Shown: piece after piece, positions 7,250 to 15,293 of the stretch
Position numbering within the stretch: position 1 is the first letter of the stretch
How the letters are laid out: every line of letters begins with the position of its first letter
Assembly (NCBI GenBank): GCA_030151255.1
Contig: JASLED010000081.1
Span: forward strand, 1 to 20,290
Reading direction: 5' to 3'
Source of the DNA: Flavobacterium sp.
GTDB lineage: Bacteria; Bacteroidota; Bacteroidia; Flavobacteriales; Flavobacteriaceae
Length of the DNA: 20,290 bases
Notes under the pieces: generated by a model
What the model saw: only the letters and a program-made list of their open reading frames with translations
Told to the model about the DNA's origin: nothing
Databases searched by the model: none
Program-made: the position numbers and the translations under genes

Positions 7250-8368
7250 ATGGAATTTTTTACAGAAACATTAACTAGTCTAAATGGAATTTTAAGCCAT
7301 CAAGGAGGTATAATGCTGATTATGATCATTGTGTTGGCCTTAGGTTTCGACTATATCAATGGTTTCCACGATGCAGCAAACTCTATTGCAACAATTGTTA
7401 CAACAAGAGTATTAACACCGTTCCAGGCTGTATTATGGGCAGCGGCTTTTAACTTTGCAGCTTATTTTATATCTCTTTATATCATTGGAGAATTTAAAAT
7501 TGGTAATACCATTGCAAAATCCGTAAACGTAGATTTTATTAGTTTAGAAGTGATCTTTTCCGGATTAATTGCTGCGATTATTTGGAACTTACTAACATGG
7601 AAATTAGGTATTCCGTCGTCGTCGTCTCATACCTTAATTGGTGGATTTATCGGAGCTGCTTTAGCACACGCGGGTGGTTTTTCAGTAGATGGAGTGGATG
7701 TTGTAGTATATTCTAAAGTAATTCCAATCTTCTTATTTATTTTTGGAGCTCCATTTTTGGGAATGATATTGGCTTACTTTATCACCATAGCAATTATGTG
7801 GATTTGTAGAAATCAAAACCATTACAAATGTGAAAAATGGTTCAAACGTTTACAATTAGTATCGTCTGCTTTATTCTCTTTAGGGCATGGAGGTAACGAT
7901 GCACAGAAAGTAATGGGAATTATTGGAGCTGCTGTTATCTTCTTCCATGTTAATATTGATAAGGACCCTGCTTATTTGGTAGAAGGAGTTGATACATTTA
8001 AGGTGTTTGTTGAGCACTGGTGGTGGGTACCGTTAGTTTCGTTCTTATTCATCGGTCTTGGTACTTTATCTGGCGGATGGAAGATTGTAAAAACAATGGG
8101 AAGTAAAATTACTAAAGTTACCCCATTGGAAGGTGTAGCAGCAGAAACAGCAGGTGCTATGGCATTATATGTTACAGAGCACTTTGGTATTCCAGTATCT
8201 ACAACACACACTATTACTGGTTCTATTATTGGAGTTGGAATTACAAAACGTGTATCTGCAGTTCGTTGGGGAGTTACGATTAACTTACTTTGGGCTTGGA
8301 TATTAACTATTCCTGTATCTGCAATAATGGCAATGATGGTTTATTATTTGATTTCATTAATTATGTAA
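7250..8368 (+). CDS. Inorganic phosphate transporter, PiT family
   Basis: This 372-residue polytopic inner-membrane protein of the PHO4/PiT family imports phosphate with a cation (H+ or Na+). It has the two inverted family repeats: the N-terminal GFDYINGFHDAANSIAT (GFHDAAN at 38-44) and the C-terminal LGHGGNDAQKVMG (GHGGND at 212-217), each with the conserved Asp. Each repeat also has its serine-rich partner motif: WKLGIPSSSSHTLIGG in the first half and GIPVSTTHTITGSIIG in the second. Around ten hydrophobic segments are visible. It is the second gene of the PhoU-like/PiT operon, which ends in a strong terminator. Length and motifs are complete. Confidence 0.95.
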   Translation: MEFFTETLTSLNGILSHQGGIMLIMIIVLALGFDYINGFHDAANSIATIVTTRVLTPFQAVLWAAAFNFAAYFISLYIIGEFKIGNTIAKSVNVDFISLEVIFSGLIAAIIWNLLTWKLGIPSSSSHTLIGGFIGAALAHAGGFSVDGVDVVVYSKVIPIFLFIFGAPFLGMILAYFITIAIMWICRNQNHYKCEKWFKRLQLVSSALFSLGHGGNDAQKVMGIIGAAVIFFHVNIDKDPAYLVEGVDTFKVFVEHWWWVPLVSFLFIGLGTLSGGWKIVKTMGSKITKVTPLEGVAAETAGAMALYVTEHFGIPVSTTHTITGSIIGVGITKRVSAVRWGVTINLLWAWILTIPVSAIMAMMVYYLISLIM

Positions 8369-8380
8369 TCATTAATCATA

Positions 8381-8426
8381 TAAAATAAAAAAGGATGTGT
8401 TGTAAAGCACATCCTTTTTTATTTTA
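8381..8426. terminator. Bidirectional terminator between PiT and the hydroxylase gene
   Basis: TAAAATAAAAAAGGATGTG (8381-8399) pairs perfectly over 19 bp with 8408-8426 around an eight-base loop. It has a T run after the stem on both strands, so it can serve both convergent operons; its right edge includes the stop codon of the - strand hydroxylase gene. Confidence 0.88.
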
Positions 8427-9092
8427 CTCTTTTTTCTCAAACATTAATTCCTTCACTTTTTCTTTATCTTCCTTTTCTCTAGATAAATCAAACATTGTTC
8501 CAAATACTCTATCCCAAAATGTGTTGCTTACACCAAATCCTAAGTTTTCTTCTTTGTAATGATGTAAGTGATGATTTCTCCATAAGGGTTTCATAAACTT
8601 AAAAGGAGGCGCAATTGCATGAATTGCATAGTGCATAGAGGCATATAGTAAATAACCAATCATAAAGCCAGGATAAAAACCAAAAGCATAAAGTCCAAGA
8701 ATTAAATATTGTAGTCCAAAAATAATTGTTGCTAAAATAATGCTTGGTACAGGCGGCATAAATAATCGTTGTTTATCTCTTGGATAATGATGATGATTGC
8801 CATGCATTATATATGCAAGTCGCTGCATGCTACTTTTATCACTTATTAAATGAAAAATATATCGATGAGCTATATATTCAAAAAAGGTCCAGAATATTAT
8901 TCCTCCAAAAAAAAGAAAAACAATATTCTGAACCGTTAAATTATAATTTGTGTAACCTAAATAAATAACATAAGATAATATTGGAATATACATTCCCCAA
9001 ATTATCCAAGGATTTCCCTTTGTTAGCATTTCTAAGTAAGGATTTGCGAATAATCTAGCTTGTCCTTTATTGTTAATTTTATCAAATTTCAT
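8424..9092 (-). CDS. Fatty acid hydroxylase superfamily membrane protein (fatty acid 2-hydroxylase-like)
   Basis: This 222-residue membrane protein has the full set of histidine boxes of the di-iron fatty acid hydroxylase/sterol desaturase superfamily: HRYIFH at 76-81, HGNHHH at 97-102, HYAIH at 154-158 and HHLHH at 174-178, placed between hydrophobic segments near 30-75 and 115-155. The box spacing and the sequences HGNHHHYP and WRNHHLHHYK resemble FA2H/Scs7-type fatty acid 2-hydroxylases without the cytochrome b5 domain. A likely role is hydroxylation of acyl chains of membrane lipids such as sphingolipid- or sulfonolipid-type lipids; the substrate is inferred. It lies 37 bases downstream of the FabH-like gene on the same strand with no terminator between, so the two are probably co-transcribed. 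Confidence 0.85.
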   Translation of the reverse strand: MKFDKINNKGQARLFANPYLEMLTKGNPWIIWGMYIPILSYVIYLGYTNYNLTVQNIVFLFFGGIIFWTFFEYIAHRYIFHLISDKSSMQRLAYIMHGNHHHYPRDKQRLFMPPVPSIILATIIFGLQYLILGLYAFGFYPGFMIGYLLYASMHYAIHAIAPPFKFMKPLWRNHHLHHYKEENLGFGVSNTFWDRVFGTMFDLSREKEDKEKVKELMFEKKE

Positions 9093-9129
9093 AATATATT
9101 AACTTTTACTAAAAGCTAATATAATAATT

Positions 9130-10137
9130 TTACCATTTTATAACAACACTTCCCCAAGTAAATCCGCTACCAAATGCTGCTAATACCACCAAATCACCCT
9201 CTTTTATTTTACCTTGTTCCCAAGCTTCTGTTAAAGCAATTGGCACAGATGCTGCAGTTGTATTTCCATATTTTTGGATATTATTGAAAACTTGATCATC
9301 AGTTAGCCCAAATTTATGCTGAATAAACTGAGATATTCTCAAGTTTGCCTGATGTGGAATAAGCATATCAATATCTTCAACTTTAAGATTATTAGCTTCC
9401 AATCCTTCTGTAATAACTTCACTAAAACGAACTACTGCATTTTTAAACACAAATTGCCCGTTCATGTGTGCCATATAACTTACATCGTTTGGATCATTAT
9501 CTTTTAAAATATCAAACACCCATCTTCCTCCCATCCCTGGAGCAAGCAAAGCCAACTCTTCTGCGTGTTCTCCTTGTGAATGGATATGTGTAGATAAAAT
9601 TCCTTTTGTATCATCATTCGAACGAGTTAAAACTGCTGCACCAGCTCCGTCTCCAAAAATAACAGAAACAGATCGGCCTCTTGTTGTCATATCTAATCCA
9701 GCAGAATGAACTTCTGAACCTACAACTAAAATGTTTTTATACATTCCTGTTTTTATGTATTGATCGGCAACAGACAATGCATAAATAAATCCAGAACACT
9801 GCGCTCTAATATCTAAAGCTGCTACAGTATTTAAACCTAAATCTCTTTGTAATAAAACTCCTGGTCCAGGAAAATAATAATCTGGACTTAGAGTTGCAAA
9901 AACTACAAAATCTATATCTTTAGCTTCTACTCCTGCTCTTTCCATTGCTATTCTTGCTGCTTTGACTCCCATTCCAGAAGTTGTATCTTCTTCTAGCACT
10001 CGGTGTCTACGCTCATGAATACCTGTTCTTTCTACAATCCATTCATCGTTTGTATCCATTAATTTGGCAAGATCATTATTTGTTACCACATTCTCTGGAA
10101 CATAATATCCTAAACCTGAAATCTTTGATTTGAACAT
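9130..10137 (-). CDS. 3-oxoacyl-ACP synthase III (FabH-like KAS III)
   Basis: This 335-residue thiolase-fold enzyme joins an acyl-CoA starter to malonyl-ACP. The Cys-His-Asn triad of KAS III is complete: Cys114 in DIRAQCSGFIYAL, His262 in PHQANLRI and Asn292 in GNTTAASVP. The N terminus GLGYYVPENVVTN and the TNDEWIVERTGI segment are also standard. Bacteroidota often carry more than one KAS III. This copy is not beside plsX or rpmF, the usual fabH neighbours, but is followed by a fatty acid hydroxylase-like gene, so it may be a secondary paralogue for special or branched acyl chains rather than the housekeeping FabH. I leave the symbol empty for that reason. A TAAATTTG -7 element lies just upstream. 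Confidence 0.9.
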   Translation of the reverse strand: MFKSKISGLGYYVPENVVTNNDLAKLMDTNDEWIVERTGIHERRHRVLEEDTTSGMGVKAARIAMERAGVEAKDIDFVVFATLSPDYYFPGPGVLLQRDLGLNTVAALDIRAQCSGFIYALSVADQYIKTGMYKNILVVGSEVHSAGLDMTTRGRSVSVIFGDGAGAAVLTRSNDDTKGILSTHIHSQGEHAEELALLAPGMGGRWVFDILKDNDPNDVSYMAHMNGQFVFKNAVVRFSEVITEGLEANNLKVEDIDMLIPHQANLRISQFIQHKFGLTDDQVFNNIQKYGNTTAASVPIALTEAWEQGKIKEGDLVVLAAFGSGFTWGSVVIKW

Positions 10138-10163
10138 ATTTTTTTAATTAAATTGCAATTATA

Positions 10164-10171
10164 CAAATTTA
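10164..10171 (-). promoter_or_regulatory. -7 element upstream of the KAS III gene
   Basis: On the - strand this reads TAAATTTG, an exact TAnnTTTG, 26 bases before the ATG at 10137. No clear -33 TTG is visible. Confidence 0.45.
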
Positions 10172-10328
10172 CATCTTTTAATTCATTGAAAAAATTTGAT
10201 TTTACTAAAACACTACAAAATTATAGTTAAATAGTTTAATTTTTATCATTATACAGTATCTACTTATTGCTTATACAATTTTTAAATATATATGTATATT
10301 GCAGCTATATTTTAAAAACAAACTAAAA

Positions 10329-12752
10329 ATGAGAATCTTAAAAACAAGTTTACTTTCACTTTTTTTAATTGCATCTATGTACGCACAAGAAAATGTAACG
10401 TATCAAAAGCCTTCTCAGGAAATTTTGCAATTAGCAGAATTTGAAAGAGCACCTTCTATTACCATTGATAACAAGATGGAATATATGCTTTTGAGTTATA
10501 GAAGTACCTACAAAACCTTAGATGATTTAAATGTAGAGGAAATGAAATTGGGAGGTTTGCGTATTGATGTAAATACCAATATTTCGAGCACAGTTACATA
10601 TATTACTAATCTTAAGGTAAGAAAAGTAAAAGATAAAACAGAGGTGCAAGTAAAAGGATTACCTACAAATGCAAGAATTACAAACTTGGTATCTTCGCCA
10701 GATCAGAGTAAATATGCATTTACTAACACAGTTTCAAACGGTGTAGAATTATGGGTATTGGATGTAAAAACAGCGCAAGCTACTAAATTATCAGAAGCTA
10801 ATTTAAATGCTAATTTAGGAAATCCGATTACTTGGTTAAAAGACAATAATTCTTTGTTAGTAACCACAATTCCTGCAAATAGAAAAGCATTAATAGATAC
10901 AAAGAAAAATTTACCAACAGGTCCAATTATTTCTGTAAGCGAAGAAGGTGTAGTTTCTCAAAACAGAACATATCAAGATTTATTAAAAAACAAAACGGAT
11001 GAAACTAATTTTGAAACATTAGTTACATCTGACTTATATATTATTGATTGCGACGGAAACAAAAAGTTGTTTAAAAACAGTGGTATGTATGCAGGTGAAT
11101 CGGTTTCTCCTGACGGAAATTACATCATGATTACAACAATTGAAAAACCATTTTCATACATTGTTCCGCTAAGTCGTTTCCCAATGAAAACTATTGTTTA
11201 TGATATAAACGGAAAATTCATTAAGGAAGTAAACGATATTGCTTTAAATGAAATTATGCCTAAAGGATTTATGGCAGTTAGAGAAGGAAAAAGAAGCATG
11301 CAATGGAGAGCTGATGCGCCAGCAACTTTGGTATATGTTGAAGCTTTAGATAATGGAGATCCTGCTAAAAAAGTAGAATACAGAGATGAAGTTTTTACTT
11401 GGGAAGCTCCTTTTACCGCTGCTCCAAAACCTTTAGTTAAACTTACGCAACGCTACAGTGGAATTACTTGGGGAAATAATGATATTGCTATTGTTTCAGA
11501 TCAATGGTATGATACCAGAAATACAAGACAGTTTTTAATTAATCCTTCTAAATTTAACGATAATCCAATTAAGATAGAAGACAGAAACTCTCAAGATGTT
11601 TATAGCGATCCGGGGGCATTTCAAACAAAACGCAACCAATATGGGCGCAGCGTTTTAGAAATTGACAATAATAAACTTTATTTAATTGGAGATGGATTTA
11701 CACCAAAAGGCCAATTTCCGTTTATTGATGAATTAGATTTATCTACATTAAAAACAAAACGTTTATATCAATCAACTTATACAAACAAGAAAGAAGTTAT
11801 TCAGTCTATTGAAAATATTAAAAAAGGAATTGTATTAGTATCTATCCAATCACCAACCGAATATCCGAATTATTACTTCAGAAATATTAAAAAGAAAAAT
11901 GATTTAATAGCAATTACTCATTTCAAAAATCCGTTTGAAAGTTTAAATGGTGTTTACAAAGAAGTAATTAAATACCAAAGAGAAGATGGATTAGAGCTTT
12001 CTGGAACACTTTACTTGCCAGCAAATTATGATAGAAAAGCCAAAAAAGAGAAATTACCTTTATTAATTTGGGCTTATCCTGCAGAATACAAAGATAAAAA
12101 TAGTGCATCTCAAGTTACATCAAACTCAAATGAATTTACGTTTCCATACTACGGTTCGTTTGTATATTGGGTAACAAAAGGTTATGCTATTTTAGATGAT
12201 GCTGCTTTTCCAATTGTTGGTGAAGGCAATGAAGAACCAAATGATACTTATATTGAACAATTGGTAGCAAACGGAAAAGCCGCTATTGATGCAGTAGACA
12301 ACTTAGGTTATATAGATCGAACTAAAGTAGGTGTTGGAGGACACTCTTATGGTGCATTCATGACAGCTAACCTACTTACTCATTCTGATTTATTTGCAGT
12401 GGGAATTGCAAGAAGTGGAGCATATAACCGTACATTAACTCCTTTCGGATTTCAAAGAGAACAAAGAAATTACTGGGAAATACCTGAAGTTTACAATACA
12501 ATGTCGCCATTTATGAATGCTGATAAAATGAAAACACCAATGTTATTAGTTCATGGAGAAGCAGACAACAACCCAGGAACTTTTACTCTTCAAACAGAGC
12601 GTTATTTTCAAGCTTTAAAAGGATTAGGAGCACCAGTAAGAATGGTTATCTTACCAAAAGAAAGTCATAGTTATGTTGCAAAAGAAAACATCTTGCATTT
12701 ACTTTGGGAACAAGATCAGTTTTTAGAAAAAAACCTAAAGAATAAAAAATAA
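10329..12752 (+). CDS. Secreted S9 family peptidase, S9D glutamyl endopeptidase-like
   Basis: This 807-residue exported serine peptidase starts at the ATG at 10329, which gives a clean signal peptide (MRILKTSLLSLFLIASMYAQ). The longer reading from a TTG at 10299 would spoil it and overlaps a TATATTG promoter-like element. Residues of about 30-520 would form the beta-propeller, followed by the alpha/beta-hydrolase domain. The catalytic triad is visible: Ser673 in GGHSYGAFMTANLL, Asp746 in HGEADNNPG and His780 in ESHSYV. The stretch after the serine (IARSGAYNRTLTPFGFQ) closely resembles plant and bacterial S9D glutamyl endopeptidases, so cleavage after Glu is the likely specificity, in the periplasm or outside. 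It is monocistronic, divergent from the KAS III gene, and ends at a strong terminator. Confidence 0.92.
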   Translation: MRILKTSLLSLFLIASMYAQENVTYQKPSQEILQLAEFERAPSITIDNKMEYMLLSYRSTYKTLDDLNVEEMKLGGLRIDVNTNISSTVTYITNLKVRKVKDKTEVQVKGLPTNARITNLVSSPDQSKYAFTNTVSNGVELWVLDVKTAQATKLSEANLNANLGNPITWLKDNNSLLVTTIPANRKALIDTKKNLPTGPIISVSEEGVVSQNRTYQDLLKNKTDETNFETLVTSDLYIIDCDGNKKLFKNSGMYAGESVSPDGNYIMITTIEKPFSYIVPLSRFPMKTIVYDINGKFIKEVNDIALNEIMPKGFMAVREGKRSMQWRADAPATLVYVEALDNGDPAKKVEYRDEVFTWEAPFTAAPKPLVKLTQRYSGITWGNNDIAIVSDQWYDTRNTRQFLINPSKFNDNPIKIEDRNSQDVYSDPGAFQTKRNQYGRSVLEIDNNKLYLIGDGFTPKGQFPFIDELDLSTLKTKRLYQSTYTNKKEVIQSIENIKKGIVLVSIQSPTEYPNYYFRNIKKKNDLIAITHFKNPFESLNGVYKEVIKYQREDGLELSGTLYLPANYDRKAKKEKLPLLIWAYPAEYKDKNSASQVTSNSNEFTFPYYGSFVYWVTKGYAILDDAAFPIVGEGNEEPNDTYIEQLVANGKAAIDAVDNLGYIDRTKVGVGGHSYGAFMTANLLTHSDLFAVGIARSGAYNRTLTPFGFQREQRNYWEIPEVYNTMSPFMNADKMKTPMLLVHGEADNNPGTFTLQTERYFQALKGLGAPVRMVILPKESHSYVAKENILHLLWEQDQFLEKNLKNKK

Positions 12753-12759
12753 ATAACCT

Positions 12760-12789
12760 AAAAAAGCTCAGCAAATGCTGAGCTTTTTT
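12760..12789 (+). terminator. Rho-independent terminator of the S9 peptidase gene
   Basis: AAAAAAGCTCAGC (12760-12772) pairs perfectly with GCTGAGCTTTTTT (12777-12789) around an AAAT loop and ends in a T run, eight bases after the stop. Confidence 0.9.
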
Positions 12790-13145
12790 TATTAAACATA
12801 TTACAAGTAAAAAACATACTTATGTATCGCTAAAAATAGTATTTAGCAGTAATTAACAAACTTAACGAAACCTTTTTTTAACAAAAAAACACAAAAACAA
12901 AAGAAGATAAAAAATCAATAAAGTTGTATTATCACTACTTTTATACGCATCAAAAACAAAATTATACGTTATCGATTATCGGATTAAACTACTAACCAAA
13001 ACTTATTAGTATAATAAAGTAACTTTAACATAATAAAAATTCCTTATCTCTTAATATTTGGTATCTTTAAAATCATTGCTAATGAAATAGCATAAGCAAT
13101 AGACAAAGATTTTCAAAAAACCAAAAAGTAAAAATTACACTATTT
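12790..13145. other. Gene-free leader region of the AraC-type regulator, with a palindrome
   Basis: No gene is seen in these 356 bases. A TATCTTTA at 13062-13069 differs by one base from the -7 consensus. Just downstream, ATTGCTAATG (13075-13084) and CATAAGCAAT (13091-13100) form an inverted repeat with 10-bp arms, one mismatch and a six-base centre. It could be an operator or a leader hairpin of the regulator gene. Confidence 0.4.
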
Positions 13146-14018
13146 ATGACTAAGGAATTATCGTCAAAATCCAGAATTTCTCAAGGTCTCATAGAAAACG
13201 GATTTAGTTTTTATTCTTTAAAAGAATTAAGTTTAAGATCGGAAGGATCGTTTCCAGCAAATACGTTGGAGTATTATGTAATTTTATTAATTTACGAAGA
13301 AGTAACATTAGAAATTGAAAAAGTAAAATATAACATCAAACCCAATCAAATTGTTTTTGTTGGTCCGAAGAAAAATATACATTCATCAAACATAATGAGT
13401 GAAGCTAATTATATTATTAGTTTTTCATCGCAGTTTTATGAAAAATCATCAAATGACGTTTTTACACTTAACTCAAATCTATTTTTCGATAATATTAAAG
13501 ATGCTATTGTTTTAGAGAACAATTTGAGTATTAAAAGCTTTAGAGAAAACATTTTTGACCATTTATATCTTGTAAAAAATAAAAACAATGGATTGTATAC
13601 TGCAACAGTACATAATTTAATAGAACAATTAATTCTTAATGGTTTATTTCAGTTAGAAGATCAGCCCAAAATTGAAGGAAAAGATTTTAGTAGCCTAAAA
13701 ATTGCTAATCAATTCAAAGTATTTTTACATAAAAATTTCACTAAAGAAAAAAGTGTGCAATACTATGCAGATCACTTTAATGTAACAACAAGAAAGTTAA
13801 CCGAAATCTGTGAAGAAATATTTGGTAAAACAGCTAAACAAATTATTCTTGATAAAATTGTAAACGAAACAATTAGAATGATAAAAAATACTGATTTAAC
13901 CATTTCTGAAATTTCGCATGAACTTGGTTATAATGATGATGCTAATTTTAGTAAACTTGTAAAAAATCATTCTGGTAAAACGCCTAAACAATTGCGATTA
14001 GAAAGTGTTGATCAATAA
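13146..14018 (+). CDS. AraC family transcriptional regulator
   Basis: This 290-residue protein has a C-terminal AraC/XylS-type double helix-turn-helix at about 195-288. The first HTH lies around SVQYYADHFNVTTRKLTEIC. The second lies around DLTISEISHELGYNDDANFS, followed by the family end motif KNHSGKTPKQLR. The N-terminal 170 residues are predicted to form a cupin-like sensory or dimerisation domain (YVILLIYEEVTLEIE, KPNQIVFVGPKK) with no recognisable ligand residues. It is transcribed toward the pilin-like cluster that begins 414 bases downstream, and no other operon is near it in this direction, so it may be the cluster's regulator; that is inference from position. The palindrome at 13075-13100 could serve autoregulation. 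Confidence 0.88.
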   Translation: MTKELSSKSRISQGLIENGFSFYSLKELSLRSEGSFPANTLEYYVILLIYEEVTLEIEKVKYNIKPNQIVFVGPKKNIHSSNIMSEANYIISFSSQFYEKSSNDVFTLNSNLFFDNIKDAIVLENNLSIKSFRENIFDHLYLVKNKNNGLYTATVHNLIEQLILNGLFQLEDQPKIEGKDFSSLKIANQFKVFLHKNFTKEKSVQYYADHFNVTTRKLTEICEEIFGKTAKQIILDKIVNETIRMIKNTDLTISEISHELGYNDDANFSKLVKNHSGKTPKQLRLESVDQ

Positions 14019-14281
14019 ATTCAAAAAACAGAAGATTTACTTGAACAACTTTCTTAAATACAAAAAAAATAGCTAATAAATACATTTGCAACATTAAACA
14101 AATATTATTAACATATCAAAAACAATAAACCATCAAATTAAACCAATTTATTAAATATAAAATATTAAAAAAGCAAAAAACAACATAAAAAACATAGTTT
14201 AGAATAAAAATAAGCTATATTTTTTACATATAAGTACCAATTTTTTACTGTTTTTCACCTCTTTATGTTCAAGTTCCAAAG

Positions 14282-14289
14282 TATATTTG
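14282..14289 (+). promoter_or_regulatory. Candidate -7 element of the first pilin-like gene
   Basis: TATATTTG matches TAnnTTTG exactly and would start a leader of about 138 nt that contains the poly-C-loop hairpin and the upstream ORF. No -33 TTG is visible. Confidence 0.4.
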
Positions 14290-14343
14290 CAGTGTAGTTC
14301 AGTAGTGAAATACAAGCCAGTAAAAAACAAATAATAACAATAC

Positions 14344-14381
14344 AAAATAGCATAACTCCCCCAAATTTTGTTAGCTATTTT
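14344..14381 (+). promoter_or_regulatory. Poly-C-loop hairpin 1 in the first pilin leader
   Basis: AAAATAGC(A)TAAC (14344-14356) pairs with GTTAGCTATTTT (14370-14381): 12 bp with one bulged A. The 13-base loop begins TCCCCC. There is no T run, so it is not a terminator. Similar C-displaying hairpins occur at 15053-15078 and 15155-15199. Confidence 0.5.
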
Positions 14382-14403
14382 ACAAAACAACAAAGCCTAA
14401 AAA

Positions 14404-14436
14404 ATGACACTAATTGGATTTTATCAACGACTATGA
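14404..14436 (+). CDS. Ten-codon upstream ORF overlapping the pilin start codon
   Basis: ATG at 14404 opens a frame encoding MTLIGFYQRL and stops at the TGA at 14434-14436, which overlaps the pilin ATG (14433-14435) as ATGA. The arrangement would allow translational coupling. It may be chance: there is no independent evidence of translation. Confidence 0.25.
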   Translation: MTLIGFYQRL

Positions 14437-14969
14437 AAAAACTAATATTAACAACAGTGTTTACATCAATAAGTTTAGCATGTTTTGCTCAGGAGAGCAT
14501 AAGCCTAAATGTGAAGCTTAGCCCGATACAAACCTTGGTTGTTAATAGTAATCAAAAAATCGTTGATTTGATTTATTCTAATAAATCAGATTACGCAAAT
14601 GGAGTAACCACTCAGAACGATAATCATTTAACTATTTATAGTACAGGTGGTTTTCAAGTTCAAGTTAAAAGCAATACTATAACCCTTAACAATAGTATAC
14701 AAGCTGCAACAGAGAATTCCATTAATGCCAATAGTATTAGCATAATCCCTAGCGCTGGTACTGACGGTTTAAGCGAAGCAGTTTACTCGCAAAAGCTTTT
14801 ATCTACAAAAGATCAAACTATTGTATCATCAAGAGTTGGTGGTGTAGATAAAAAAATATCTGTTGCCTACAAAGGTGCTGGTGCGGATGCGTATGTAAAC
14901 AATTATATTGCAGGACAAAATCCTACAATATTTTCAACAACAGTTATGTACACGATAATTGCACAATAA
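14433..14969 (+). CDS. Secreted pilin-like beta-rich subunit, copy 1
   Basis: This is a 178-residue exported protein of a family I cannot name. The signal peptide ends at CFAQ (about residue 20). The mature N terminus, ESISLNVKLSP, alternates polar and hydrophobic residues as a donor strand would; the middle is Ser/Thr/Asn-rich beta-type sequence with one YSTGGFQVQVK strand; the C terminus ends in VMYTIIAQ. No cysteines remain after export, so no disulfide is expected. It is a close paralogue of the protein at 15294: about 75% identical over the first 67 mature residues and about 79% over the last 52. The neighbouring PapD-like chaperone and barrel protein suggest a fimbrial subunit. A short hairpin straddles the stop codon (14950-14975). 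Confidence 0.75.
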   Translation: MKKLILTTVFTSISLACFAQESISLNVKLSPIQTLVVNSNQKIVDLIYSNKSDYANGVTTQNDNHLTIYSTGGFQVQVKSNTITLNNSIQAATENSINANSISIIPSAGTDGLSEAVYSQKLLSTKDQTIVSSRVGGVDKKISVAYKGAGADAYVNNYIAGQNPTIFSTTVMYTIIAQ

Positions 14970-15052
14970 TCGTGTTAATTCAAAAAAGAAGTAAAATATT
15001 TACGAAGTAACTAATCAAAGTAGATTAATAGTTACAAAAGCAGTTATGTTTA

Positions 15053-15078
15053 AATTTTCTCCCCCTAACTAGAAAATT
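15053..15078 (+). promoter_or_regulatory. Poly-C-loop hairpin 2
   Basis: AATTTTCT (15053-15060) pairs perfectly with AGAAAATT (15071-15078); the loop is CCCCCTAACT. No T run follows the stem. Confidence 0.45.
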
Positions 15079-15154
15079 CACTAAAACAATGTTCGCTTTT
15101 TAACTCAAGATGTGCTTGAAATGATTTGTTGCGCAATATAAAAAACGAATTATC

Positions 15155-15199
15155 TATTTGTAATAATAAGTTATGTCCCCCCATTTCTTATTGCAAATA
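15155..15199 (+). promoter_or_regulatory. Poly-C-loop hairpin 3 in the second pilin leader
   Basis: TATTTGTAATAA (15155-15166) pairs with TTATTGCAAATA (15188-15199) over 12 bp with one U-G pair; the 21-base loop contains CCCCCC (15177-15182). An alternative register pairs AATAAG (15165-15170) with CTTATT (15187-15192) and ATG with CAT, again leaving a C-rich six-base loop. Confidence 0.5.
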
Positions 15200-15293
15200 A
15201 TTAATACCGAGAGATTTTCTCTCAAAACCTAACACCCAAGCTAGAAATAGCTAAACAAAAAAACTAAATAATCGAATTAAAAGAATTAAAACA

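Larger units (their letters stand above)
14019..14432. other. Control region upstream of the first pilin-like gene
   Basis: This is a 414-base A+T-rich region with no gene. Two exact -7 elements occur, TACATTTG (14081-14088) and TATATTTG (14282-14289), neither with a clear -33 TTG, which would suit an activator such as the neighbouring AraC-type protein. Further items are a poly-C-loop hairpin (14344-14381) and a ten-codon upstream ORF (14404-14436) that overlaps the pilin start. Confidence 0.45.
14970..15293. other. Structured intergenic leader between the two pilin-like genes
   Basis: No gene is visible in these 324 bases, but inverted repeats are dense: two poly-C-loop hairpins (15053-15078 and 15155-15199), GAGAGA/TCTCTC (15209-15214 with 15218-15223) and a GAAA-tetraloop hairpin AGCTA/TAGCT (15239-15252). 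No exact TAnnTTTG is seen, so the second pilin may have a separate unusual promoter or be read from upstream. Confidence 0.5.

Noticed and set aside
10299..10328. TTG start giving ten extra residues on the S9 peptidase
   Set aside because: It puts a charged segment before the signal peptide and overlaps a promoter-like TATATTG; the ATG at 10329 is better.
14199..14393. 64-codon open frame on the - strand in the pilin upstream region
   Set aside because: Its composition is that of non-coding A+T-rich DNA, it has no promoter or recognisable motif, and it runs across the pilin leader hairpin.
14950..14975. Hairpin ACACGAT/ATCGTGT across the stop codon of the first pilin gene as a terminator
   Set aside because: There is no T run after it and the inner stem is weak; it may slow RNA decay but is not supported as a terminator.
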